A program made the position numbers and the translations under genes. Below, piece by piece: positions 21,409-33,006 of a DNA stretch of 64,000 bases. The stretch lies in assembly GCA_002105175.1 (NCBI GenBank), contig MCGE01000041.1, forward strand, positions 248,001-312,000, given 5' to 3'. This stretch comes from Absidia repens (Eukaryota; Mucoromycota; Mucoromycetes; Mucorales; Cunninghamellaceae). Each line of letters begins with the position of its first letter. Positions within the stretch are counted from its first letter, which is position 1. Below the pieces are notes generated by a model. That model worked only from the letters and a program-made list of their open reading frames with translations. It did no database searches and had not been told where the DNA came from.

Positions 21409-22860
21409 ATGGCGGACACTATTAACGCACAGCAACCACGTCGCTCTTCTTTTACTCAAACAAAACCCAAGGCGTTACGACCCTTTAACTCCAGTGAAGT
21501 CAAGATTCTGTTGTTGGAAAACGTCAACGAAGCAGCTGTCAAAGCATTCAGGAAAGAAGGTTATCAGGTATGTAATTTGTTAAACATAGACGTAAAACAC
21601 ACTACTTATACCTTGCACTTAATTTAGGTTGAATCTCATGCCAAGGCCCTTGTCGGTGATGAACTAATTGAAAAGATTCGCGATGCTCATGTCATTGGTA
21701 TTCGGTCCAAGACCAAGCTGACCAAGGAAGTGCTGGATCAAGCCAAGAATCTTTTGGTGATTGGATGCTTTTGTATCGGTACAAATCAAGTCGATCTTCA
21801 AACAGCAGCAAAGAATGGGGTAAGGAATGAGCATGCGATTGGTTTGGGTGATTTGATTTGATTTGATTTTTTATTGATTATCTTTTTTTTTTATCTTTAG
21901 ATCGCCGTCTTCAACTCTCCTTTTAGCAACTCCCGGTCAGTGGCAGAATTGGTGATTGGTGAAGTGATCACATTGGCCCGACAACTAGGTGACCGCAACA
22001 TTGAAATGCATCAAGGTGTGTGGAACAAGGTCTCGAAAACCTGTTTTGAAATCCGTGGCAAGGTATTGGGTATTGTTGGCTATGGTCATATTGGTGCGCA
22101 ACTGTCTGTCTTGGCGGAATCCATGGGTATGACTGTATACTTTTACGATGTCCTTCAAATCATGCCTCTGGGAACAGCCAAACAAACCGAAACCTTGGAG
22201 GAGCTCTTGTCGTTTGCTGATTTTGTCACACTCCATGTCCCGGAATTGGAAGAAACCAAGAACATGATTGGTGAACGTGAAATCATGGGCTACATGAAAA
22301 AGGGTGCTTATTTGTTGAACAATGCTCGTGGTACCGTGGTGCAAATCCCCGCTTTGGTAAAGGGACTTTCCTCTGGCCATCTTGCTGGTGCTGCCATCGA
22401 TGTGTATCCCAAGGAGCCTGCTGGCAACGGTCCTCACTTTACTGACTATCCCGATTTGCTCTCTTGTCCCAATCTGATCATGACCCCTCACATTGGTGGC
22501 TCCACCGAAGAAGCTCAACGTATGATTGGCGTAGAAGTCTCCACTGCTTTGGTCAAGTTCATCAACGAAGGTACTTCTCTTGGTGCTGTCAACTTCCCAG
22601 AAATCGACTTGCGTGCTATTCGTGAAGAAGATGCGGAAACTGTTCGTGTACTTTATATTCATAGAAATATTCCTGGTGTACTTAAGGAAATCAACGAAAT
22701 CTTGGCGGACCACAACGTCGAAAAACAATTCTCAGACTCCAAAGGTGATATTGCGTATGTCATGGCGGATATTGCAAACGTTTCGGAAGAACACATCTTG
22801 AGTCTTTACAATGCAATCACAGCCACTCGGGCCAATATCAAAACTCGCCTCTTGTACTAG
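21409..22860 (+). CDS. SER3: D-3-phosphoglycerate dehydrogenase
   Basis: Three exons (21409-21567, 21628-21819, 21901-22860), all introns in phase 0, encode 436 residues. This is the first enzyme of phosphorylated serine synthesis, oxidising 3-phosphoglycerate with NAD. Visible are the N-terminal VIGIRSKTKLT, the Rossmann motif GIVGYGHIGAQ, the catalytic Arg in LLNNARGTVV, the catalytic His in TPHIGGSTEEAQ, and a C-terminal ACT domain from about residue 365 (IHRNIPGVLKEIN) that in the family binds serine for feedback inhibition. Length and order match fungal Ser3/Ser33. It is divergent from MET2. Confidence 0.97.
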
Positions 22861-23727
22861 GTGATGCAACTTGTTGCTCGGCAGTGGTGGTAGTGGTGAC
22901 TTCCCTTGGTGGCCGATATGATGATTATTTCTTCTCTCCCCTCTTCCCTTTGACTTAGTTTTAGTTACCCTCACATTTTATTTAACGTCATCATTTGTAT
23001 CCTTTTATATATGTTTCATTCAGCATTCAACATACTCTTACTCTCATTCTTTTAGTATCATCATATCACCTCTTTCTTCATTGTATACATAGTGTATCTC
23101 TCCTTTTTTTATATTAATTCAACTTGATTAGTAACTTGAATAAAAAAAAACCACCCGTCTCTACGTATCGTACTTTGTGTTTTTGTGTTTTTGTGTTATG
23201 GAGATGCGAATAAAAAAAATTAGGTATCATATTGTATATAGTATAGTAGAATTTTTTTATTATAGTATGGGTTATGCATAACGTTGGCACATGAGATTGT
23301 GGGATGGGATGGGACATAGGAGGGGAAAAAATACCCTTATATCACGAGAAAAAAAGTTATGATGCATGTGTTATAAACTATTGATGGTATTCATTGAAGA
23401 CTTAGAAATATACTTTTTATTGTAGTGTATGCATAGCATAAGGTAAACTGAAAGAGTAAACCATAATATGGCGAATGGCAAACTATTCTAGTGAAAGAGG
23501 ATCGAGATAAATTATTTTTTAGAGGAGAGGGGAGCTACCCTACGACGTGTGACAAACCATTCCAAAGCGAAGTAAAAGCTCAAAGGAAACTTGACAGTGC
23601 GTCAAGACATGATAGTTGTTATACCGCTATTACCATGTTGCATGGTTGTAAAGAAAACAGGAGGTCCCTTTTTTGTATTCATCAAAGTGAAAAAAAATTC
23701 GTTGGCCAAATAATCCCCAGAAACTAA
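22861..23727. other. 3' flank of PHGDH and upstream part of an R2 copy
   Basis: The first 300 bases are a T-rich 3' UTR with AATAAA near 23141. From about 23400 a region (TTGTAGTGTATGC...GGTAAACTGAAAG) resembles sequence upstream of R2 copies E and H, so the R2 unit may be longer than its conserved core. No gene. Confidence 0.45.
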
Positions 23728-24510
23728 TTCAAATTCCGCCCACGTGAAGCTTTCTGGTTTATATGTACACTCCCGATTTTTTATTTTTATTTTTTCGCTC
23801 TCTTTGTTTACTTCTTTTTTTTTTTTATTTCTTTAATTCTTAACAATTATGACTCCTGCGGGGCTCCAGTGGGCTTAGATTAGTGTCAGGACTAGTTTTG
23901 AAGGGGGTTCAGATCAGGGATTACAAGATGCATGGGAAACCCTTTCATTTTGGATTCAGGATGTAGAACCACCATAGGTTGGGCTTTTTGGCACCTCCAT
24001 TAGCTTAGCTTAGTTTTAGTTTGCCCATAGTTTGAATCTATATATGAATAAAATATGTCTCTCTTTGCATGCTTCATTGAATATGGCCCATTAGACCCTT
24101 TCTCATGCTTTGTGCAATAGATCCCTTTCTTACTGCCATCTTCTGATCTTGGTTAGAGTTGGCCTTTGTTGTTCTTCATTAAAAGATACCACTTTTGTCT
24201 TTCTCATGTCTTGTACTGTACTTGAAATATGTGTATCCCTTTTTATAATAGTAGCTTTAGATTAGTGCTGGTCATTCTTCAGTTCTCCAACTAGTCTCAC
24301 CCATGTTACCTCCATTAGATCATGTTGCAATGAACCCCCGCTCGTAGTTTAGTATCTACAATAAACTATGCCTTTTTATTACCTATACTCTGACCGATTA
24401 TATAGTAAGCAAGGTCATTAATGTGACTTTTTTGTGAGTGTCCTATCAAACACCTACATGGTAGCACGCCTTCTATGAGTACTCCCTCCGTACCTCAGCG
24501 ACTAGTTAGC
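23728..24510 (+). repeat. interspersed repeat R2, copy D
   Basis: Full-length-like copy: TTCAAATTCCGCCCACGTGAAG head, polypyrimidine tract, GATGCATGGGAAACCCTTTC landmark, GAATAAAATATGTC, and tail TTTTGTGAGTGTCCTATCAAACACC. It has the same order as copies A and H. Confidence 0.75.
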
Positions 24511-24970
24511 GATTGCAAGCGGCCCTCACCATAGGAATCCTTCATTCAGGTGAGGTACAGTTTCTTCAACTTCTGTCCTTTGGTTTTGGGTCCAAGTCAA
24601 TTTTAAAACCATAAAACTGGGTGACATTGTATACATATTTTTTTCTTCAAAAGGTAAACGTGTCAACACCCCTAAGACAAAACACAGTCGGGAAGATGGA
24701 TCGATATTCTTCTTCTATTTCTATTACCATAAAACTATGGTCCTATATAGGATCAATCAAAAAGAGGGTGCAACTATGGATCGCAAAAGTACGGTATCCA
24801 GATAATGTGTGTATTGTAGTGTTGGTGCTACCAAAGTCATCAAAACAAGCATTGGAAGCATTGTCGTATATTCTTGGTAATCATTGATATAGATGTTACT
24901 ACTGCCACTTTCCCAAAGTTTACAAATGGTTATTAGTTTTTTCAATACTGTTTTTTTTTTTTTTTTTTTT
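24511..24970. other. intergenic DNA, no gene seen
   Basis: Non-repetitive AT-rich DNA ending in a T-run (24951-24970). No supported feature. Confidence 0.5.
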
Positions 24971-25108
<138 letters not shown>

Positions 25109-25144
25109 AATAAAAACACTTGTCATCTGCGATGCCTAACTATT

Positions 25145-25520
25145 TCATTCATTCTTTATTTTTTCTTTGAAAATGGTCTTGCTCCAATCCTGAATCAATT
25201 GCGTAGGTAAGACGACTTCCTGCGTGGGAACATTGTGAACCACCACAAAACGCCCTTGGCATGATAGACACGAATTATTTTATCCCAAATGGAACATCAT
25301 TGATTCCTGGAACACTTTGATACAGCCTGGGCACAACTTATACAAAATCTCTCCGGTTAAGCGCTTATCCCAGTTGCAAAGATCTCCACAGTCCCTACAA
25401 ACCAATAAAACAGCTAAAAAGCGTTCCTGGAGCCGTCCAAAATTAGTAACAGATGTTAATAATATCCGCTACAACTTTCCAATCCAATAAAGAATGATAT
25501 AAAAAATTACAAAACATTAC
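25145..25520 (-). pseudogene. decayed zinc-ribbon-like coding relic
   Basis: On the minus strand one frame reads through a Cys-rich, protein-like stretch: VCRDCGDLCNWDKRL, then YKLCPGCIKVFQES, one in-frame TAA, then CLSCQGRFVVVHN and a tail ending in a stop at 25145-25147. Paired CxxC motifs suggest a zinc-binding module. Upstream the reading seems to shift frame (DWKVVADIINICY). No start codon or clean splice sites were found. It may be an eroded gene or a domain remnant. I do not recognise the family. Confidence 0.4.
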
Positions 25521-25834
25521 ACACACACAATCAGATTGTAATATATATAAAAGCAATCACTTTTGTTTATTTAATTGAAATACACGTTGTAATACCAGAG
25601 AAACTATGAATGATACTACATGGAAATGAAGGTTGTACTATGACTAATACTATACACAATAGATGTAAGTAGCTGAATCAGTTGATTGTTGTTTGACTAA
25701 TCGTCGAAAGATCATCTGTATAATTCCCGACTGGTCAATATATTCAAACAAAAACTAGTAGGCAGATTCCAATGAAATGTAGAAGAAAAAATAAGTCAGA
25801 TTCACTAGAGATCAATCCATAGTCGAGTCAGGTG

Positions 25835-25870
<36 letters not shown>

Positions 25871-26630
25871 AAGAAAAGTCAAGAAACTATCCACTATTCG
25901 GAAAATGTAAAAACCAAAACTAAATTTATAGACAAAATCCATCAAGCTGCAATAGTAAATAAAAGTAAGATTTTATGGGGGGACTATATTTTGTATAGGG
26001 TGTGAGTATGGGGAAGTATTGGGAGGGGCAGGTTAACATAGGGAGATGGGAGTGCCTTGTTGTAGAATAAACACACGGAAGGTAAACTAGTTCAAGTAAA
26101 AGGAAATAAGCTATTCTATTGGGAGTAATATTGGGAGTGATACACTATTATACAATGACGCGGTGGGAGAGTAAGCTAACATTGGTCAAATTGCTCCATA
26201 TTGATCCGAACCCCTCTTGTCGCCGATATTGTATAGAGCTGATGCCGATATTGTATAGTGCTGATGGCTTTCCAAAAACGATGAAGTCAAGATGCTGCCG
26301 TGCTGAATAATGTCGATTTCTGTAAAAAGAAGAAAACGCCGTTTTTAAGTAGTATAGTCTGCATCATGAGAAGAAAGGAACACGATATTTCCTATGTTGA
26401 ATGATAGAGTTAGCTTCAAAAAGAAAGGGGTCCACGATGTTGCTGATGTTTAAAGGTATGGATCGTCGTAAAACGAAGAGGGGGAGAGGTAAACATGCTG
26501 GCATTGTTGAATAGTGGGGACTGCTTTCATGGAAAGGGGAGATAAAATGCTGATCATGTTGGATTGTGCTGATTATTGTAAAAAGAATAAAGAGAGGTTG
26601 GGTGAGGTGAAAAAAAAGTCTCCAAAATAT
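25521..26630. other. intergenic DNA, partly the 5' extension of R2 copy E
   Basis: Contains a 32-base A-run near 25836-25867. From about 26040 it contains sequence shared with the region upstream of copy H (TAGAATAAACA...GGTAAACTAGTTCAA, and repeated ATTGTAAAAAGAA phrases). No gene. Confidence 0.45.
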
Positions 26631-27340
26631 TTCAAATCCCGCACACGTGAAAATTTTATTTACCCCCAACTTTATGCTTTCGCACACTTTCCTTTCTTTA
26701 TCTTTTTTTCTTTCTTAAATTCTTCCCAATTGTGAGTCGTATGGGGTAACGGTGGACTTAGATTATTGTCAGGTCTAGTTTAGAAGGGTTTTCAGCTCAG
26801 GGATTTCAAGATGCATGGGGAAACCCTTTCATTTTGGATCTAGGATTTACTACTAGTTGGCTTTCTGGAGTCATCCCTAGCTTAGTTTAGTTCTAGTTTG
26901 TCATAGTTTAAATTTGTATCTGAATAAAATATGTCTCTGTTTACATGCTTCAACCAAAAAATGTTCCATCAACTTCTTTCATTCTTGTGCAATAGATCAT
27001 TTTTTTACTACAATCCCCTCTTTTGATTAGAGTTGACCGTTGTTGCACTTTAATAAAAAATATCCCTTTAGTCCTCCTCATGCTTTCTATAGTACGTTTA
27101 GCTCCCTTTTTTAACTCGTCCGGTTAGATTAGTATTGACGATTCTTCAGATCTCCTCATAATCTCCCTCATGCTACCTCCAAGAGATCCTTTGTTACAAT
27201 GAGCCATACGCTTTTATTTTAGTATCTACCCTATTGCTATGAATAAACTTATCCATTTATCATCCGTATTCTAGCCAATTATATATCAAAGTCGCTACTG
27301 TGGCTATTTTGCGAGCGTGTCGCAACCAACCTTGCGCAAA
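26631..27340 (+). repeat. interspersed repeat R2, copy E
   Basis: Head TTCAAATCCCGCACACGTG, landmark GATGCATGGGGAAACCC, GAATAAAATATGTC, and tail TATTTTGCGAGCGTGTCGC (diverged). Confidence 0.75.
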
Positions 27341-27700
27341 GTTTGGCATGAAATCATTTGGGACGTCCGGAATTTGAAAACTAGTGCCATTTTCCAAACA
27401 CGGTTATCCTAATGTTAATAATTCCATCATGTGGGCGTTTGTATTGATTACATCAAGTGAGTTACTAGTGTGTATTGGTTCTGTTTTTAATTTGATGATG
27501 TTAACTAACCATCCCAGTATGAATAAAAAATGTACTATGATTCAATTGGTATCGGCAAGACACACCGGTTAGGAAAAAATGTCGACCATAAAATCAAATA
27601 TCCCTTTGTTCCACCTTTTATTTTACTTTATTTTCTTCAAATCGTAATTTCTTACCGCCTATCTTTTACCCAGCATATTATATAAAAAAAAAAAAGGTTA

Positions 27701-28719
27701 ATGGCAGCCGTGGATTACATCAATGACCCCTTTGATTCGCCATCAAGTAAGTATGCAGCTTTTTTTTTTCGAGAACTGACTTCTAAACTTTTTTTTAAAA
27801 AAAAAAAATTAGAGCCAGTACGATCTCTCACCAATGCAAAACATGAATTTGTCAAAGACAAAATAAATTCCACTGTGTTGAATAGTAAAGATATAAGCTA
27901 TACCCTTAATCAACAGCATCAATCGAAATACAAGATCGATCTAACTGGTACTACCGATACCGTCACCGTGCCTCCAATATCGCCTATATCATCTACTTCA
28001 TTATCGCCAGCCGCTTCTTTATCATCTTCCCTATCCATCTCCTCATCAGCGCAATCACCATCAACAACCACTCGTAAAATATATTCCGATTTCAATTGTC
28101 ATTGCCACCACCACCATCATCATCATCGACCCTTATCATCCGTCTCCCAAGCACCACCCATGCCGCCTCTTTTTCAGCGTCGGCATACTACGGGTGAAAC
28201 ACAATTTTCTGACTGTATAATACCAGATACCACCGTAGAAGGGCGGCCCTCGATTTATTTATTTATTTTTGTGAACCCTTTATCAGGTGATCAACAAGGC
28301 AATGATTTGATTCAGCTCCCTGTTCAGCAATTCCGTTTACGTCGACGACCTCAGGTGAAGGTAGAAATTCACAATATTTTGGATACACAGGATCGGCAAA
28401 CTGGATTTGAACATATTCTTTGGATTCAAAATATGATACGTCAAAATCAATTACCTCCTTTACCAACGATTGATCATGGTGTCAATTGTCATTATCACCC
28501 TCAGTATAAACAACAACAAAAAAAAATTCAGGGGCAGTGTGCATGTTTTAAAACACCGACTGCCATGACAAGGCATATTCATGTTTACAGCGCTGGTGGC
28601 GATGGCACTGTAATGAGCGTATTTGATATGTTGGCACAATACAAAATTGATTCAAATATATTTTACTTTTCATGTAAGTCAAAAAAAAAAAAAAAAAAAA
28701 AAGACCTCCATAATAATCC

Positions 28720-28751
<32 letters not shown>

Positions 28752-29988
28752 GGTAGGCGTGCCATTTGGTACTGGAAATGATTTCTCTCAAGTTCTCGGT
28801 TGGGGAAGAACCACCAAACAAACTGATATTTTGGGATCTCGCCTAGCTCACTTGGAAAGTTTATTATTGGAGCGATTAGATCATGGTGAAGCTGCAAGAC
28901 TCGATATTTGGCAATTGATCATGACATGTCACGACTCGGGTTATGTTCGTCGAGCGGGCATTCAAAAACGACACAAAAAAAATAACAATGACACTACGAA
29001 TTCATCATCTGCATGGCGATCCTCAGTACCATCTACCGATTTTGATCATTATCAACGCAAGTCAACCAACGAAAATCCAACTTCACTCGAAAGAAAAATG
29101 TGCAGCTATGTTTCCATTGGTGTACAAGGCTACGTGGGTAGTGGATTTGAGCAACATCGTACTAGCCGTCGCTGGGCTAACATTTGGGCATACACAATTG
29201 AAGGTGCAAAATGGCTTTTTTATCGAAAATTCCCTCCTATCACCAATTTTATCTCGCAAATCGTTTCCTATTCCCCTTCGATCGATGAAAATCATAATCA
29301 TGACGGCGATGACGGAGATTCAATTTTATTGTTTTTCGACGGTGATAATGATTTCCGTGCCAAAAATAAAAAAATGCACTCTACAGACTCAAATACATCC
29401 GCTTCACCGTCACCACCGTCACCATCTCCATCACTCTACTCTAAATCAATTCCCACCATTACGAAACAACCTATTGAGTTGGTCATTCAAAATATTCCGC
29501 ATATATGGGGTCGACAAATTGATTTATGGGGTGGAGCAAAATCGGGACTTGAAATTGTCCAAAACAGGTCAGGCCCTACAGACGCTACACTATGGCATCC
29601 ACAAAGGGCGAACGATGGCCATTTGGAACTCATGGCAATTGGTTCTATGTTTAGTTATATCAAGAAACTGGCGAACTTCCGTAATCATGTCTCTCGTGTG
29701 GGTCAATTTGGCCATCCTTTCAAAATTGAATTTAAACCGCCGTCGCCTCTGTCACCGTCACCACCACCACCCTTATCATCGTCATCATCAAACGAACCAA
29801 AAAAATTCACCAATCGCTACGAACGAGATAATATCATCTGTATCATGTGTGATGGTGAATTTTATGAAGTTAAAGACCCGAAAGAAATATGTCTACAACG
29901 TTTTGATCAGATCTGGACCTTAGGTAGAAGTGATGAAAATCACCAAAGCCGCCTTGTCCGTGATGAAATGCAATACTATCAACTATAA
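27701..29988 (+). CDS. diacylglycerol kinase
   Basis: Three exons (27701-27746, 27813-28673, 28757-29988) encode 712 residues. The kinase phosphorylates diacylglycerol to phosphatidic acid. The catalytic domain starts near residue 162 (FIFVNPLSG). It carries the ATP-binding GGDGT (277-281) and PFGTGNDFSQVLGWG (305-319), the latter spanning intron 2. The accessory domain follows (YVSIGVQGYVGSGFE, NIPHIWGRQIDLWGG, NDGHLELMAIGS). Residues 17-160 are Ser/Pro-rich with a poly-His run. No C1 domain is present. Serine/proline insertions interrupt the accessory domain. Intron 1 (66 bp) is a multiple of three without stops, so a retained form would still be in frame. Intron 2 has unusual A-run/T-run arms. 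Confidence 0.93.
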
Positions 29989-30331
29989 TAACCATCCAAA
30001 CCAAAATCATGCATGCACCTCCCGTATTAAACCATACCCATCGCTATACACGACAATATCAAATAGACATAATCATTTGTTTCTTTTGTTGATATACATA
30101 TGCTTTATGCATTTAAATAATGTTTCTTTATTCATATATATAAAATACTAATAAAAAAAAAAGGAAGCCTACACTAAAAATTTTGTAAGTGTGTGAGTGT
30201 GCGTGAGTGAGTGTGATTGTGAAGTGTCAAAATGTAAAGAATAATAATAATACTATACTAAAAGAAATCAAATGAATATTTTAAGAAGAAAAAAAAAACG
30301 ATAGAAAGGGGAAGGGGAAGAAGAGACTAAA
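29989..30331. other. convergent 3' intergenic region
   Basis: 343 bp between converging DAG kinase and SNW1 genes, with AATAAA-like words and a GTGTGAGTG-rich patch near 30185. No gene. Confidence 0.5.
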
Positions 30332-32537
30332 TTATCGCTTTCGTCTACCATCATCATCACCATCGCTGTCGCTATCATTTCTTGTTCGTTTGCCTTTTTT
30401 CGCCTTGTTCAAAAATGTATCCAGACCAAAGACATCCTTGTCAGCATCCTTGTTTGATCGCGATGAGGCTGATGACATGATTTCCTTTTCAAATTCCACA
30501 GGTCCTGATGATCCACTAGCAGCAGCACCGTCAGTCGCACCTTCCGCCCCCTTGAATCCACGCTTCACGCCAAACTTGTCTTGATGAATCGATCGTTCCA
30601 ATTCTTCTGTATCGGTGCTGCCTAAAATATCAGAGTCGTTTTGATTGCCCTTGAATTTGTAAATAGAGGACGAGGTTTGGTTGAATAATGGTTTGTCATA
30701 TAAGCTGTACGAATCGTCGTTTTTGAAGCCTGATGAAATGCCTTCGGACTGATTGAAGAGTCGTGCGTCGTACATGCTGTCTTTGCTAGCTGAGGGCTTT
30801 GCCAATCCAAGAGCAATCTTTTCTGAAATATCACGTCCATGTTCCCTACAATAATAAACAAAAGGTGAATTAACCTATACACCACGAGTCATGTTTTTTT
30901 TCTTCTTCTTCGCTTACTTGGCCAAGTGTTTTGCTTTTGCTTCCGTACCCATATGGCTCATGCGCATTTCACGTTCCCGTTGTTTTTGTCGATCCCGCCG
31001 AATCTGGTCACGCTCTCTGGCTTGTCTTTCATCCTCTTCTACAAGTTCCTGTCGAGTACGGCTACCTGTATCACGGCTTGATTTGTCTCGGCTACCCTTG
31101 TCGCTATCTTCATCGTCAGATCGTTCAGAACCAGATGACTCATCGGAAGAATCGTAATCAGGCATCAGTGAGGCGGCAGTAGGGCGATTGGAGGGCACAG
31201 ATGATGGTTCTGTTGATGAGGATCCCGCAGCTGATGGTTTGAATCCAGATCTATTCATTTTACAACACAATATACAAGTTAGCGACATTGCGTATACGTC
31301 ACACTCTTTTGATTTGTTCATCTTACCTTTCTTCTCTTGCTTTTTGAGCCAAGTCACGCAATTTTTCTTCTTCAGCATCCTTTTCCTTTTGAGCCAATTT
31401 TTGTTGCATCAAGTTCCGTTGTCGTACTTCTTCCCGAGCATGGCGATCAGCAGCATACAAAGCTTCCGAGAATTTGGCAAAGTTGTCGTTGATAGTGAGT
31501 TCTTGTAAACCACGGCCATCTGCAGCGAGACGTTTGTCGAGAGGAATGGTATAACCTTTGGTGTTTTTCCAGTTCGAGATACAAGGAGGAATGACCCATT
31601 CGGCCTGTTCTTTGGCAGATAGTTTGCGAGGAGGGGAGTGCATCACCGGAGCGGGAGGAGAGGGAGGGCCGCGAGGGACTTTTTTGTGAAGGAAACTAGG
31701 AGGAGCCATAGGGTCCACTGGAGCATCCACCATACGAATGATACGCTGTTTGGCGCCAGAGTTAAGAGCATCGTTGCCTTGGCCTTGAGAAGGTGTGTAT
31801 CGAATATAAGTTGGATCTTTGTTGGTGCCACTGCCACCGCCGCCGTTGGTGGAAACAACATTTTTGGGTTGTGCCGCCTTGATCTTCCCTTGTACAATTC
31901 GTTCCAATGCTGCTTTTGTCTTTTCCGCCACAGACATAACTTCTTCTTCACCAGGTCGATCCATCACCAGCTTTTCCACATCCACATCCTTTCGTTCCTT
32001 CATGGGGACCAGATCCTTGAGGGAAGTATGGACAATACGATTTTGTGCATGACCTTGCCTAGCGATGTCGTCATACGCAACGTTGCCATCAGAGTCCACT
32101 TGGAGTGTCAATGTACCACCGCTTGTTTCAGTCTTGGCACCCTTTTTACGTCCCATATCCAGAGGATATTGTACCAATGTTATTTCAGGAAAAGCACCGC
32201 CATTGCCAAAATCTTCGGGGAATCGGGGTCGGAAGGTCGTTCTTTGACCATAAGGTGGAATTACTTGTGTTGAACGTTTGCTGACGAGTTGATTGAAGGC
32301 TTGTTGTTTGCTACTATCATTGGTTGTTTCTATTTTGTTCGTCGTTTGTCGAGGTTTTGGTAGTAAGCTGGAGGGGACGAAGAAGTGAAATGATCGTATA
32401 TTCAATAGTATAAAGAATAAAATAAAAAGATGAGATTGATGAGCAACAATAAAAAAAATCATATTCTGTATATATTGGCTCGTAAAAGAACAGTGATTGT
32501 CTTGAAGATGATGATCTTACCTTGATAGTGTTGCCAT
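30332..32537 (-). CDS. PRP45: SNW/SKIP-domain splicing factor
   Basis: Four exons (32537-32521, 32367-31327, 31250-30918, 30845-30332) encode 634 residues. This is the SNW1/SKIP/Prp45 protein of the activated spliceosome, also known as a transcription coregulator in animals. The SNW core is unmistakable: FLHKKVPRGPPSPPAPVMHS (about 231-250), then PPCISNWKNTKGYTIPLDKR (266-285) and LAADGRGLQ. N-terminal PPYGQRTTFRPR and YPLDMGRKK are also family features. The C-terminal third is charged, with coiled-coil-like EKDAEEEKLRDL and REHGRDISEKIALG motifs and an acidic/basic end (RNDSDSDGDDDGRRKR). The first coding exon has only 17 nt. It is longer than yeast Prp45 (379) and human SNW1 (536), mostly because of the tail. 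Confidence 0.97.
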
Positions 32538-33006
32538 TATAAATCTGTGATAAAGTGTATTAAGAAACAAAAAAATTCACAAAAAAAAAGTGCAGAAGAA
32601 AAATAAATAAACAAAATGAGTTTTAACTCCGCCATTTGACGAGTGGACGTTGGTGGTTTTACAATCAGAGGACTAATTTTTATTTTTATTTTTGAAATGA
32701 ATAAAATATACAATATGGCGTAAAAAATATATAAAGTGGGGTAGATGGAATTGCAGGGGAATAAATTTACAAAGAGGGGGTAATATCAAAAGATATAATG
32801 TTTGTATGGAATAGTGATGGCTAAATAAAAGTACTAGTTAGGAAGAAGGAGAAAAGAAATAATCAATGAAAAATAAAAATAATAATAATATAAAACTAAG
32901 ACTATAAAAATATAGATAACTATTCATATGTTATATAAACTAAAACTAGACCCAAAACAAAAGTGAGAAAGAGAGTGATGCTAATTCGGTGTCCGCCATG
33001 TCAATT
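32538..33006. other. intergenic DNA, SNW1 promoter side
   Basis: 469 bp, AT-rich, between two minus-strand genes. It should hold the SNW1 promoter and the 3' UTR of the glycosyltransferase-like gene. No other feature. Confidence 0.5.
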
